Source: Methanolobus sediminis (GTDB lineage: Archaea; Halobacteriota; Methanosarcinia; Methanosarcinales; Methanosarcinaceae). Taken from it: 64,000 nucleotides of DNA. Where the stretch lies: contig NZ_CP133592.1 in the NCBI RefSeq assembly GCF_031312595.1, positions 2,666,001 through 2,730,000 of the forward strand, read 5' to 3'. Below, one piece after another: positions 35,150 through 43,276 of the stretch. Position numbers and translations under genes: made by a program. The notes beneath the pieces are model-generated. The model worked only from the letters and a program-made list of their open reading frames with translations, did no database searches and was not told where the DNA came from. How positions within the stretch are numbered: the first letter of the stretch is position 1; each line of letters starts with the position of its first letter.

Positions 35150-35180
35150 GCGTACACTTTTTTCGCCTTGTATATATCCC
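35150..35180 (+). repeat. 31-bp exact repeat, copy 1
   Basis: Starts gcgtacac and ends tatatatccc; identical over 31 bases to 60192-60222 on the same strand, 25 kb away. Read on the minus strand both encode GYIQGEKSVR, so they may be fragments of one lost coding sequence. It directly borders the duplicated block starting near 35212. Confidence 0.7.
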
Positions 35181-35211
35181 AGCACCTGGTTTTTGGGATA
35201 TATAACTCTAA

Positions 35212-35445
35212 TTATGGCAACGCTTTTGCATAAAATGCACATAACCTCGTTTTTATTCCACCTTGTAATTTTTACACATCAATTAATTAAAAGAGATAAC
35301 ACTGTTTACTTTTACATATAATTATTTTAGATAATATATTATAGTTTAAAATCAATAACATATTGTGGACTAATAATCTACTATATGAACATTTTAAGGA
35401 GGAGTGGGAATGTCAGATGCCGTAGGTTTTGTAGTAGTGTACAAT
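35212..35445 (+). repeat. Duplicated promoter/leader block, copy 1 (functional EthD gene)
   Basis: This block matches 38066-38315. Shared parts include gggatatata, ctctaatt-tggcaacg, taattaaaagagataacact, aatcaataacatattgtgga and the aggaggagtg RBS with the first codons MSD. Its left end is the decayed start of the ~150-aa family gene on the minus strand (KSVAIIRVIYP). Here it drives the intact EthD gene. Confidence 0.7.
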
Positions 35446-35724
35446 AAACCAGACGATACTAAAAAATTTGATACGCGATATCAGGAACATTTGGGTTTGT
35501 TTAATAAGACTTTTGGGGACATCGTAGAAAATACGAGAATTTTAAAGTTAGATGATGAAATATTTTACCAATTCAGCATAGTAGAATTCAAACCTGGTAC
35601 AGACTTTGATGCTTTGATGAATTCTTCTGAAATGAAAGCTGTGATTGGAGACGTACTGACATTTGTTCCCGAAGACAAAGTCAAGCTTTTGCCAATAACA
35701 CAAGCTCTCCCTTGTTCACAATAG
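35410..35724 (+). CDS. EthD-like dimeric alpha/beta-barrel protein
   Basis: 104 residues. ATG 35410 is chosen because GGAGG at 35399-35403 is 7 bases upstream. Ferredoxin-like alpha/beta pattern: VGFVVVYNKPDDTKKFDTRY, a conserved HLGLF, a FYQFSIVEFKPGTDFDAL strand-loop-helix, and VIGDVLTFVPE. EthD-family proteins are small accessory or degradative enzymes. A strong hairpin sits on the stop codon, and an isochorismatase-fold hydrolase follows 86 bases on. Its promoter block is duplicated at 38.1 kb. Confidence 0.7.
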   Translation: MSDAVGFVVVYNKPDDTKKFDTRYQEHLGLFNKTFGDIVENTRILKLDDEIFYQFSIVEFKPGTDFDALMNSSEMKAVIGDVLTFVPEDKVKLLPITQALPCSQ

Positions 35725-35733
35725 TGAACAAGG
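35710..35733 (+). terminator. Hairpin over the EthD stop codon
   Basis: A perfect 10-bp inverted repeat, ccttgttcac with gtgaacaagg around aata, followed by tttaatta. It may terminate most transcripts or protect the mRNA 3' end. Confidence 0.65.
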
Positions 35734-35810
35734 TTTAATTATGCATTTTTACTGTGTTAAACTGTTATAGTAAAATGAATATCAACTATAAGGCTTAATG
35801 GGGTATACAA

Positions 35811-36437
35811 ATGACAAATGTAAGGAGAGATAGCACTGCATTCATTATCGTGGATGCGCAGAACTTCGTTCTTCATGAGAAAGGAATTGCTGCAAAATGG
35901 GGAGTATGGAAAATTGCCCGTGAAAAAGGTATTGTGGAGAACACGGTCAAAGCCATTGAAAGATTCAGGGCAGAAAAGATACCTATAATCTTCGTAAATA
36001 TGGAGCTGCGACCTCAGATATCACAGGCGCTAAATGCGAACCTGCCTGATATAGATTTTTGGAAACCGATAAAGGGACTGGATTTTACAAAAATAACCCG
36101 CGAAGAAGGAGAATTTCAGGGAAAGGTCATCGAACAATTCACACCTCATCCTGAAGATCTCATAGTCGCAAAACACCATACGATGAGTGGTTTTCACGGA
36201 ACAGACCTTGACAGGATACTCAGGTCTCTACACTATGATACCCTGCTCTTTGGAGGTGCCATTACAAACCTCTGTGTTGAAGGGACTGTAAGGGGAGCTT
36301 TTGACAGAGGATATAATAATATTGTCCTGAGCGATTGCGTTGCTTCAATTAGTGACGAGGCACAGAATTTTGCCATGGAATTTGTATTTCCGAAATTTGG
36401 CAGGGTTTGCACTTCAGAGGAGCTTGAGATCTTGTGA
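35811..36437 (+). CDS. Isochorismatase-fold cysteine hydrolase
   Basis: 208 residues with the family's catalytic triad in place: Asp (IIVDAQNF, ~15), Lys (DLIVAKHHTM, ~122) and Cys in GGAITNLCVEGT (~156), plus the cis-peptide region. Members hydrolyse amide or enol-ether bonds (nicotinamidase, isochorismatase, biuret or carbamoyl hydrolases). Pairing with the EthD protein suggests a small catabolic or detoxification unit; substrate unknown. Confidence 0.85.
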   Translation: MTNVRRDSTAFIIVDAQNFVLHEKGIAAKWGVWKIAREKGIVENTVKAIERFRAEKIPIIFVNMELRPQISQALNANLPDIDFWKPIKGLDFTKITREEGEFQGKVIEQFTPHPEDLIVAKHHTMSGFHGTDLDRILRSLHYDTLLFGGAITNLCVEGTVRGAFDRGYNNIVLSDCVASISDEAQNFAMEFVFPKFGRVCTSEELEIL

Positions 36438-36480
36438 GGAAGATCTTCTAATAAAATTGACAAAAAATGTGGGGGAAAAT

Positions 36481-37419
36481 ATGACTGACGGAGATGTGAC
36501 TGACAACAATAAAAAAGGGAATGACACTAATAAATTACAATGTCGGTATTGTATTGTACTGATGACAATTTTGTTAATGCTCGCAGGAGGTACACTTTAT
36601 TATTTTAGTACAAACTCTAGAGCTTCTGAAATTTTACTCTGTATTCTGCTTAGCATTAGCGTGATTGCACTTCTATTAGCTCTCACCTTTGCGGCTTCTA
36701 TCTTTAAGTGTCTTGGAATGAATAGTCCTAAGGAAGCTCTTGGTTTACCCAAAGGTAGTGTACGGGCCATAATTGCATTGAGTCTCATACTCATATTTAT
36801 GATAAGTTCTGTGTTTTTCTTTACGCAGCTCTCTTATCCGAGACTTACTAATGAGATAGACTTTTCACAAGCGGAATATGATAATCTCTCGAAAGAATCG
36901 ATTTTTTACTCCTATCCACATTATGTTAATGCAACGAACGAAACGCGATATAACGTTATGTTAAAAAAGGAACCAAATAAGGACAGTGTAGATATTGCAA
37001 AACAGATCATTACAACCATAAGCACGTTGGTCGTTGCAGTTGCTGGTTTTTACTTTGGTACGAAATCTGTCTCAATAGCCAGTGAAGCTGCAACGGGTAA
37101 GGAAATCGAAACAGGTCCTGATCCTCTTATTCGTGATATAGGCCCCAAAGAAGGCAAACAAGATGAATCGATACCAAACTTCACGATTACTGGAAAGAAT
37201 CTAGAAGCGATAAAGGAGGTAAGACTCGATCACATTGAAAAAGATTATTCTATGAAGTTCGGAGCTGAAAGTATCATGTTAAATCCTACAAAGGTTATAT
37301 TCACATTGAAAATACCCACAGACGCTCCTATAGATAAGTATAATGTGGTTGTTGTTAATGATGAACAAGTAGAGGATTGCTTTAAAGCTGCATTTAAAGT
37401 TAAGAACAAGGAGGATTAA
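36481..37419 (+). CDS. Membrane protein with C-terminal IPT/TIG-like domain
   Basis: 312 residues from ATG 36481 (GGGGG RBS at 36471-36476). The frame is open back to 36340, but that part only overlaps the isochorismatase gene. Helices at ~22-40, ~47-70 and ~95-115; the LGLPKGSVRAIIALSLIL segment is a motif I have seen in other archaeal and bacterial membrane proteins. Then a ~60-residue loop, a fourth helix with VVAVAGFYFGTKS (~180-200) and a beta domain (~220-310; PNFTITGKNLEAIKEVRL). Function unknown. Confidence 0.6.
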   Translation: MTDGDVTDNNKKGNDTNKLQCRYCIVLMTILLMLAGGTLYYFSTNSRASEILLCILLSISVIALLLALTFAASIFKCLGMNSPKEALGLPKGSVRAIIALSLILIFMISSVFFFTQLSYPRLTNEIDFSQAEYDNLSKESIFYSYPHYVNATNETRYNVMLKKEPNKDSVDIAKQIITTISTLVVAVAGFYFGTKSVSIASEAATGKEIETGPDPLIRDIGPKEGKQDESIPNFTITGKNLEAIKEVRLDHIEKDYSMKFGAESIMLNPTKVIFTLKIPTDAPIDKYNVVVVNDEQVEDCFKAAFKVKNKED

Positions 37420-37652
37420 ACATCGGATGGTGGCACAAGTTCTTAAAAATAATTAATTTTGGCGATATGAGGGTGTTATATTCACCTCATAATCTTGGCT
37501 CTGTAGAAATCATCATTTGAATAATAAGCGCAACCGTGATATACCTGTCAAGGTTGTGCATTAATATCTTTAACTTGACTTCTTTTTCTTGATTACGGAT
37601 AAAAGATTTATTCAGTTATATTCTCTCACATAATAAAAAGCGATTCTAAACA

Positions 37653-38132
37653 TTATTTAAAATTCCCCTCCAACACCTTCACCGCTCCATGTCCATAATT
37701 CAGCTTCTTCCCTTGCCTAATTTTGTCCTTAATCCTCTTCAGTGTACTCCCATGATTAATCCCCATTGGAAGTACATCTTTAGGTTCTAGAGGAAGCACC
37801 CATTCATGAAACTCTTTAATGTTAAGATATGTCTCAATCTTATTACCTTCCAGTTCTTCAATTTCAACCTTGTTTGCCTCCTTGCCAATATACACACAGC
37901 CTTTAGGTTTCAAGTATCGCCTTTGTAGAACTCCAACATTCCCTTTAAATTTGGCTTCAGGATGATCTATGTAATCTAGGAACATATCGCTTAATGGCTT
38001 CCAATATTTTCTTCCCTGAAATTCATCTCCTGTATTGTAATCTATGAACTCTTTTTCAATTGCTGGGATATATACAACTCTAATTTTGGCAACGTTTTTG
38101 TAAGTAGAATACACAACCTTTTTTGAATTCAT
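37653..38132 (-). CDS. Unrecognised ~150-aa family, full-length copy 1
   Basis: 159 residues. The core KYWKPLSDMFLDYIDHPEAK, then VGVLQRRYLKPKGCVYIGKE, is followed by a variable stretch and a C-terminal helix-turn-helix-like tail (PMGINHGSTLKRIKDKIRQG). The tail parallels the Cas1 C-terminus (KLGFSKGTLHYMKKNAK). I do not recognise the family. Relatives in the window are an intact copy at 57793-58242 and remnants at 43.3, 45.3 and 56.3 kb. The start ATG 38132 lies inside the duplicated block shared with the EthD promoter. A DNA-binding role is inferred only from the tail. Confidence 0.6.
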   Translation of the reverse strand: MNSKKVVYSTYKNVAKIRVVYIPAIEKEFIDYNTGDEFQGRKYWKPLSDMFLDYIDHPEAKFKGNVGVLQRRYLKPKGCVYIGKEANKVEIEELEGNKIETYLNIKEFHEWVLPLEPKDVLPMGINHGSTLKRIKDKIRQGKKLNYGHGAVKVLEGNFK

Positions 38133-38315
38133 ATTTTTAGTTCTAGATTTAACTTAATTAAAAGAGATAACACTGTTTACTTTTATATTAAATTTTCATA
38201 GATATTTTATAATACTTTTAAATCAATAACATATTGTGGAAAAATAATCCATAATATGGATATTTTTAGGAGGAGTGGAATGTCAGATAATATAGGATTT
38301 GTAATAGTGTAATGT
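38066..38315 (+). repeat. Duplicated promoter/leader block, copy 2
   Basis: Second copy of the block at 35212-35445, including the GGAGGAGTG ribosome-binding site. On the minus strand it encodes the N-terminus of the ~150-aa family protein; on the + strand it carries the EthD promoter. The two copies bracket a 2.9-kb unit (EthD, isochorismatase, membrane protein, ~150-aa gene). Confidence 0.7.
38280..38312 (+). pseudogene. Truncated EthD start (10 codons)
   Basis: After a good RBS the frame reads MSDNIGFVIV then stop, matching MSDAVGFVVV of the intact gene at 35410. Nothing further of EthD remains. The retained promoter probably now transcribes the downstream membrane protein gene at 38358. 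Confidence 0.65.
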
Positions 38316-38357
38316 AAAACTGAAAACAAGTCAGATATTAAGAATATGGGGGTAAAC

Positions 38358-38996
38358 ATGACATCAGAGGCTATTAAACCATGGGGTATGGAGCCCGAAA
38401 ATGTAAATGGTGATTCCGCTGATGCTACACCTGCAAGTAGTAATTGCAAGCGGCGTGTAGCTATGAGAATTTTTTGGGCAGCTGTCCTTGCCAGTATTTG
38501 TTTTATTTATTTAGCAGTATCTGGGTGGCTAGACTTGGGAATACCTTATTATGTAGTTGTCTTTAGCATAATTGGTGGACTAATGTATCTTTTTGCTTCT
38601 ACTGCAGGCGAATGGGAAACAGCTAAAGAAAAACTAAAAGATGATCCAAATAAATTAAATAAATTCAATAATCAAAATTTTTACGAGAAATTAAATGATT
38701 TCGGCATTCAAAGAAAAGCTTTGCGTGTACTGGCAGCTCCTCTACTGGCAATTGGAATATACCTGCTATTTGATCTGATATTTGTTGGCTTTAGTACAAC
38801 AACCGAACCAGCAAATATCACCGAGAATTCAAGCATATTGGAAATAGTAACTGAGATACAAAATGCCGGTGATTCTGAAAAGATTATCATGATGAAAGCA
38901 GGCATATCTTTTCTGGTCGGAGCTTTTGTGAAACAATTCCTTACTTTAATCCGGGCATTAGCAGATGAAATAGGCGGAGGTAAAAAGCAGAAATAA
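38358..38996 (+). CDS. Four-helix membrane protein, unknown function
   Basis: 212 residues from ATG 38358 (GGGGG 5-9 bases upstream; an in-frame ATG at 38346 is possible). A polar N-terminal 30 residues, then helices at ~35-55, ~60-80, ~120-140 and ~175-195, with a charged loop (EKLKDDPNKLNKFNNQ) between helices 2 and 3. No family recognised. It is driven by the second copy of the EthD promoter block and ends at a strong terminator. Confidence 0.55.
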   Translation: MTSEAIKPWGMEPENVNGDSADATPASSNCKRRVAMRIFWAAVLASICFIYLAVSGWLDLGIPYYVVVFSIIGGLMYLFASTAGEWETAKEKLKDDPNKLNKFNNQNFYEKLNDFGIQRKALRVLAAPLLAIGIYLLFDLIFVGFSTTTEPANITENSSILEIVTEIQNAGDSEKIIMMKAGISFLVGAFVKQFLTLIRALADEIGGGKKQK

Positions 38997-39014
38997 ATAG
39001 ATTTTTTACTTCAT

Positions 39015-39041
39015 AAAGAAGGGTAATATTTTCCCTTCTTT
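39015..39041 (+). terminator. Terminator after the four-helix membrane protein
   Basis: A perfect 9-bp inverted repeat, aaagaaggg with cccttcttt, 9-base loop. Confidence 0.65.
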
Positions 39042-39075
39042 GATTAATTTTCAAGAAACTTATCTATTAACAAAT

Positions 39076-39287
39076 TCACTGCCTCCTTTCCCACATCTCC
39101 AACCTTTCCTTCACATGAGCACTCAGACTAAACGGTTTATCAGCTTTAGAATTCTTTTTCATGTACTCAACTTTGCCATTCATCATAGAATTGAACTCAG
39201 CAGTGAGTTTCCTTGCTCTGAAGGTCTTAATTTGAGAGAATAGTTTTCTGCTCTGGTGAAATCTAAGAATAAGTTTTTCAACAGAAG
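39076..39287 (-). pseudogene. cas1 remnant, C-terminal, with internal deletion and frameshift
   Basis: Read on the minus strand it gives DFTRAENYSLKLRP, a frameshift, then RARKLTAEFNSMMN, then YMKKNSKADKPFSLSAHVKE and RLEMWERRQ with stop. These match intact Cas1 segments RTESYSLRLRP, GAKKLTEEINLWFN and YMKKNAKADKPFTLNAHNKE. About 65 residues between the second and third segments are missing. Confidence 0.8.
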
Positions 39288-39321
39288 ACTTTATAGAAAC
39301 ATAAATAGTGGATGAGAATAT

Positions 39322-40041
39322 ATGAAAATGAATGGCAATACAATATTGATCACTGGTGGAGCTACCGGTATTGGATTAGCCCTGGCCGAAGCTTTCGTAC
39401 AGGCAGGTAATAAGGTCATCATCTGCGCAAGGACCGAAGAGAACCTGAAGCAGGCTAAAGAAAAGCTCCCTCAGCTGCATATAAGAAAGTGCGATGTTTC
39501 GAAAGAAGAAGATTGTGAGGCATTATATGCCTGGGTAACTGCTAATTTTAAGGATATGAACGTCTTGATAAATAATGCAGGTATCCAGCGTATGATCGAC
39601 TTCAGGAAAGGGACTGAAGATCTTATCAGGCATCGTATGGAAGACGGAGAGGACGAGATAGATGCTAACCTCAAGTCTCTTGTGTATATGACTGCACTTT
39701 TTACCCCTCATCTGATGAAGCAAAAAGAAGCCGCGATTATGAACGTTTCTTCGGGACTTGTATTTTATCCCATGCCTGCAGTTCCTATTTATTGTGCAAC
39801 CAAAGCAGCGGTCCACACGCTCAGCATCTTGCTCAGACAACAACTGGAAGGCACTTCAGTCAAAGTATTTGAGTTGATCCCGCCAATGGTAGACACAAAC
39901 CTCGATAAAGGTGCAAGGAAAGCCAGAGGACAGACATATTTCGGCATCACGACTGCCGAGCTTGTCCAACCTACAATGAAAGCCTTTGAATCAGATGAAT
40001 ACGAGATACGCGTGATCGACCCAAAGCTGGCATCAAGATAA
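39322..40041 (+). CDS. Short-chain dehydrogenase/reductase (DltE-like)
   Basis: 239 residues with the NAD(P)-binding TGGATGIG (~10-17), the NNAG motif in VLINNAGIQ (~88), a catalytic Ser in MNVSSGL and YCATKAA as YxxxK (~155). Length and sequence resemble the DltE-type SDR group. The substrate is unknown. It begins just past the cas1 remnant and may be cargo or a bystander. Confidence 0.88.
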   Translation: MKMNGNTILITGGATGIGLALAEAFVQAGNKVIICARTEENLKQAKEKLPQLHIRKCDVSKEEDCEALYAWVTANFKDMNVLINNAGIQRMIDFRKGTEDLIRHRMEDGEDEIDANLKSLVYMTALFTPHLMKQKEAAIMNVSSGLVFYPMPAVPIYCATKAAVHTLSILLRQQLEGTSVKVFELIPPMVDTNLDKGARKARGQTYFGITTAELVQPTMKAFESDEYEIRVIDPKLASR

Positions 40042-40153
40042 AAAAGACGGTTGTCGATACATATTTGTTGATAACGTTAATTTGATAAGTTGATTAGATT
40101 TTTTACAGAATAATGTATATAGTCATCTCTCTTTTAATAAAAAGAGTGAGAAG

Positions 40154-40339
40154 ATGACTCAAAATAAAAGATATTTGGAGTGGGGTATTAGTTTTTGGAT
40201 TGGAATTGGTTTAATGAGCATAATAAATGTTTGGAAAATTAGCCAAAACCGTAATCCAATTTTATATTCTGAGATTATGTTTGGGATTTCTATAATTTTT
40301 ATAATTGTAGCTGCAATTTTAATAAAAACTAAAAAATAG
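40154..40339 (+). CDS. Small two-helix membrane protein
   Basis: 61 residues, two hydrophobic segments (~11-26 and ~40-57) and a basic C-terminus (IKTKK). GAG RBS about 6-8 bases upstream. No family recognised. Followed 9 bases later by another small hydrophobic ORF, so the two may be one unit. Confidence 0.45.
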   Translation: MTQNKRYLEWGISFWIGIGLMSIINVWKISQNRNPILYSEIMFGISIIFIIVAAILIKTKK

Positions 40340-40348
40340 GCTAGTATA

Positions 40349-40549
40349 ATGAAGGGTAATCTCATGATCAGTTTCCCGAAACATATGTTGATACGGATTT
40401 CCTTAATACTGCTTCTTATAAACCTGATAACGTTCTACGGGGTTGCAAAGGTACCTTTAGGTTTTGTTCTCAGCGTCATCATCCTTGAGATATTTGTGAT
40501 AGCAGTGTCATTTGCATATTTGGTTCATATATACAAGCTTAAATGGTGA
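40349..40549 (+). CDS. Small hydrophobic ORF, copy 1, antisense to a cas1 5' remnant
   Basis: 66 codons (or 62 from ATG 40364, the start shared with copy 2). Two hydrophobic stretches: LIRISLILLLINLITFYGV and LEIFVIAVSFAYLV. Copy 2 at 42950-43135 keeps the frame with many differences, several silent (ctg/cta, ttc/ttt, gca/gcg), which hints at a real protein. However, the last third is the complement of a cas1 start with an internal stop on the cas1 strand (NQICK-stop-HCYHKYLK). It may therefore be a chimera of an unrelated small gene and cas1 5' DNA. Confidence 0.4.
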   Translation: MKGNLMISFPKHMLIRISLILLLINLITFYGVAKVPLGFVLSVIILEIFVIAVSFAYLVHIYKLKW

Positions 40550-40550
40550 C
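40457..40550 (-). pseudogene. cas1 5'-end remnant (copy B)
   Basis: Minus-strand reading gives MNQICK-stop-HCYHKYLKDDDAEN, matching MNRICKMYCYHKYLKADDTEQ of intact Cas1. Similarity to cas1 coding ends there. Confidence 0.65.
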
Positions 40551-40572
40551 CCATCTTCATCCATTCAAAGAA

Positions 40573-42276
40573 TCATTCTTCTTGCAAGTTCCTGTAAGCT
40601 TCCAGGACATCCTGGACTGACTCGAAGATATGGTCCCTGCCGATCATTTCAGTTATACCGTCCCTGTCAAGCTCATTCATAACAGGCTGCACCACATCAC
40701 TTAATACAAGAGTGATATTCATTTGTTGCAACTGGGTGCATACATTTTTAAGCGCCTCTATAGAAGTGAAATCGATATCTTCGATGTTCGTTGCAGAAAT
40801 ACAAAACCATTTAAGTCCCCCATCTTTGTTGGCAAGTGCAATTATTTCTTCTCTGAAACGGGTTTCGTTAGCAAAGTAAAGGTTTGAGCCAAAACGGTAT
40901 ATCAACAGGCCCTTAACAGCTTGCTGCCCTTTTTCGAGTGGAACTGTCCTCATGGCTCCTCCCTGTTTTGGAACAAGCAGCAGGTTAAGTGGTCGGTAAC
41001 TGTGGCGCAGGTGAGCAATAACCGAGAGTACTATAGATATCACAATTCCCTGCTCAACACCTATAACTACAACTGTCATAGATGTTATCAGGGCAACGTT
41101 GAATTCGACAGGACGCTGTCTGTAAAGAGCAGCCATTCCTTTTGTATCAATAAGTCGCAGACCAATGAGAAATACCACCGATGAAAGTACGGCAGTGGGC
41201 AAATAGGCGAATGGCCTGGTAAAGAACATCAGAACTATCACAACAATAAAGACAGTTGTGAGCTGGGTAAGCTGGGTACGCCCTCCGGCACTTCTGACCA
41301 TTTCGGTTTTTGTCGGACTGCCATTGACAACAAAAGTACCTGATATTCCTGCTGCTGCATTGGCAAGGCCAAGTCCGATGAGATCTGAGTTTTCGTTGAA
41401 AGTGTCGGAAAACTTCATAGCATAAGCCCGGGACGTTGCAGCACTCTGGGCGAGGATGATAATAAAACAGGCCGCTGAAATGTTAAGAAGCTTTGGAATA
41501 TCTGAAAGTGTAACCTGAGGCAAAGCAAGATGAGGCAAACCCCCGGGTATCGTATTAAGAATAATGATCCCGTAAGAGGAAAGATCGAACATCCAGCTTG
41601 CAGTAATTGCCCCGACGATTGCTATTAGTGCACCGGGGAATTTACTCCCAATCCTTTCGCTAAGAACTATAACCACGATTACAGATAATGAGACTAAAAG
41701 CGTGGGAACGTTTATAAGAGCCAGGGTTTTTAATAAAGATGAGGGTAAAGATAAAAGATGAATTAACGTTCCATCTAATCCAGTGGCTATCCCTAACATC
41801 CCACCAAGCTGTGAGATCGAGATACGGATACCTACGCCGGATAGAAATCCTATCAGGACTGTATGAGAAAGGAAATCAGCCAGAAAACCCAGTTTCAGCA
41901 TGCCTGCAATAAGGATCAAGATTGCTGCAATCAGAGCGATCATCCCGGCATATGCAACGTATTGAGGAGATTCCGGCACTGCCATTGTTATCAGTCCGCT
42001 CGCTATTATCGCCGCAGTTGCAGAATCGGCTCCGACTACAAGATGGCGGGATGAACCGAAAATAGCAAAAGCTAACATAGGAAGCAGAATTGTGTAAATT
42101 CCGGTAACTAAAGGCATACCTGCAATCCTGGTGTACCCCATAACTTCAGGAATGGCAAATGCTGCGAATGCGATTCCTGCAGTGATTTCCATAGGTATTT
42201 GTTTAGGACTGGATGGTAATGCTCCTTGTAAAAGAGGAATGTGAAGGAACTTTCCCGGATTTTTTGCAGGCTTCAT
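40573..42276 (-). CDS. SulP/SLC26-type anion transporter with STAS domain
   Basis: 567 residues. The sulfate-transporter core spans ~1-430 with about 12 membrane segments and SulP hallmarks such as AFAIPEVMGYTRIAGMPLV and GFLSGVGIRISISQLGGMLG. A cytosolic STAS domain follows (~450-560; DIDFTSIEALKNVCTQLQQM). Such carriers move sulfate, bicarbonate or related anions. It lies within the segment bounded by the split metallophosphoesterase pieces, between cas1 remnants. Confidence 0.93.
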   Translation of the reverse strand: MKPAKNPGKFLHIPLLQGALPSSPKQIPMEITAGIAFAAFAIPEVMGYTRIAGMPLVTGIYTILLPMLAFAIFGSSRHLVVGADSATAAIIASGLITMAVPESPQYVAYAGMIALIAAILILIAGMLKLGFLADFLSHTVLIGFLSGVGIRISISQLGGMLGIATGLDGTLIHLLSLPSSLLKTLALINVPTLLVSLSVIVVIVLSERIGSKFPGALIAIVGAITASWMFDLSSYGIIILNTIPGGLPHLALPQVTLSDIPKLLNISAACFIIILAQSAATSRAYAMKFSDTFNENSDLIGLGLANAAAGISGTFVVNGSPTKTEMVRSAGGRTQLTQLTTVFIVVIVLMFFTRPFAYLPTAVLSSVVFLIGLRLIDTKGMAALYRQRPVEFNVALITSMTVVVIGVEQGIVISIVLSVIAHLRHSYRPLNLLLVPKQGGAMRTVPLEKGQQAVKGLLIYRFGSNLYFANETRFREEIIALANKDGGLKWFCISATNIEDIDFTSIEALKNVCTQLQQMNITLVLSDVVQPVMNELDRDGITEMIGRDHIFESVQDVLEAYRNLQEE

Positions 42277-42417
42277 ATTCGTTTTAATCTCCTATTAATA
42301 ATTCATCTATAATCTTTACTTTTATTCCTTCAACAAACTTCTGGTCATTTTACGGAAGAAGTTTTTATTTTACCTTTCCATGGCTCTTGATTCTCATAAG
42401 CTTGATATTGAGCAAAT

Positions 42418-42525
42418 TAAGTCTTAACATTGATACTCCTAGGAAGGAGAATAGTAGTTAGTAACTTATCATCCCAGGTTAGAAAAGTAACCTGACTCTT
42501 GATGTTATTAGGTGCTTGATTAAAC
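42418..42525 (-). pseudogene. cas1 remnant, N-terminal domain fragment
   Basis: Minus-strand reading APNNIKSQVTFLTWDDKLLT then TILLPRSINVKT aligns with intact Cas1 KHNVQISILNWDGKLLT and TMLPPESTNVKT. Flanks have decayed. It lies between the SulP gene and the metallophosphoesterase N-terminal fragment. Confidence 0.75.
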
Positions 42526-42801
42526 TATAATTTTAAACCAGATAATGACATTTAACAGATAAATAAATATGAATACTTCCATTCAGCCTTGTCCTGACCG
42601 CCTGTGAAAGCATTGGAGCAGCACGGGGTATTCCAAGAAAAATAAATGTGCAAGCTTTGGCAATATATTAATAAGGATGATGTGCAACGGACATTGTCAC
42701 AATGGTTTCGACCGCATTATGAATAAAAATTTCTGACCGCGTGTTATAACAGGATCCTGTTGAACTCAGTTCATGCTGCAGGATCAAAAGAGGAGGAATC
42801 T

Positions 42802-42930
42802 ATGTCTATAGTAGCTGTCTCTGATGTGCATCTTGGTATGAAGGGAGCAAAAGAAGATGAATTTACAGAATTCGTAGATTATTTGAATGAAAGGAAGGTC
42901 AAACACCTTGTACTGCTGGGGGATATTTTA
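42802..42930 (+). pseudogene. Metallophosphoesterase, N-terminal fragment of a split gene
   Basis: A good RBS (aggaggaatct) precedes ATG 42802. The frame encodes MSIVAVSDVHLGMKGAKEDE and LNERKVKHLVLLGDI: the DxH and GD metal motifs of the calcineurin-like family. After LLGDI the sequence changes to the repeated block beginning near 42933. The C-terminal half is at 34426-34992 on the other strand. Confidence 0.78.
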
Positions 42931-42932
42931 GT

Positions 42933-43183
42933 AAAGGACGGATTACCTCATGATCAGTTTTCCGAAACAGATGTTGATACGGATTTCCTTAATACTACTT
43001 CTTATAAACTTGATAACGTTCTACGGGGTTGCAAACCTACTGTTAAGTTTTGTTCTCAGCGTCATCGGCCTTGAGATATTTGTGATAGCAGTACATTTTG
43101 CGTATTCGGTTCGTAGATACAAGCTCAAATGGTGAATGATTGGAATTATTTTAAAACTCAATTCATAGTCACTTAATGCATTT
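42933..43183 (+). repeat. Repeat copy C: small hydrophobic ORF fused to cas1 5' end
   Basis: Similar to 40355-40550 over its left part and to 31985-32117 over its right part. It carries a 61-codon + strand ORF (42950-43135, MISFPKQMLIRISLILLLIN onwards) and, on the minus strand at 43050-43135, a cas1 start whose ATG is now ACG (TNRIRKMYCYHKYLKADDAEN). It is inserted in, or fused to, the broken metallophosphoesterase gene. Confidence 0.65.
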
Positions 43184-43276
43184 CTTTTTAGGATATCTAT
43201 AACTATAGCTTTAAACTCTTAGTTTGAGAAACACAGCCGTCCAAAAGAGCTTTTTATTCACATCACTTACATTAAA

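Noticed and set aside
36340-36480. N-terminal extension of the membrane protein gene
   Set aside because: It overlaps the isochorismatase gene out of frame; a G-rich RBS precedes ATG 36481.
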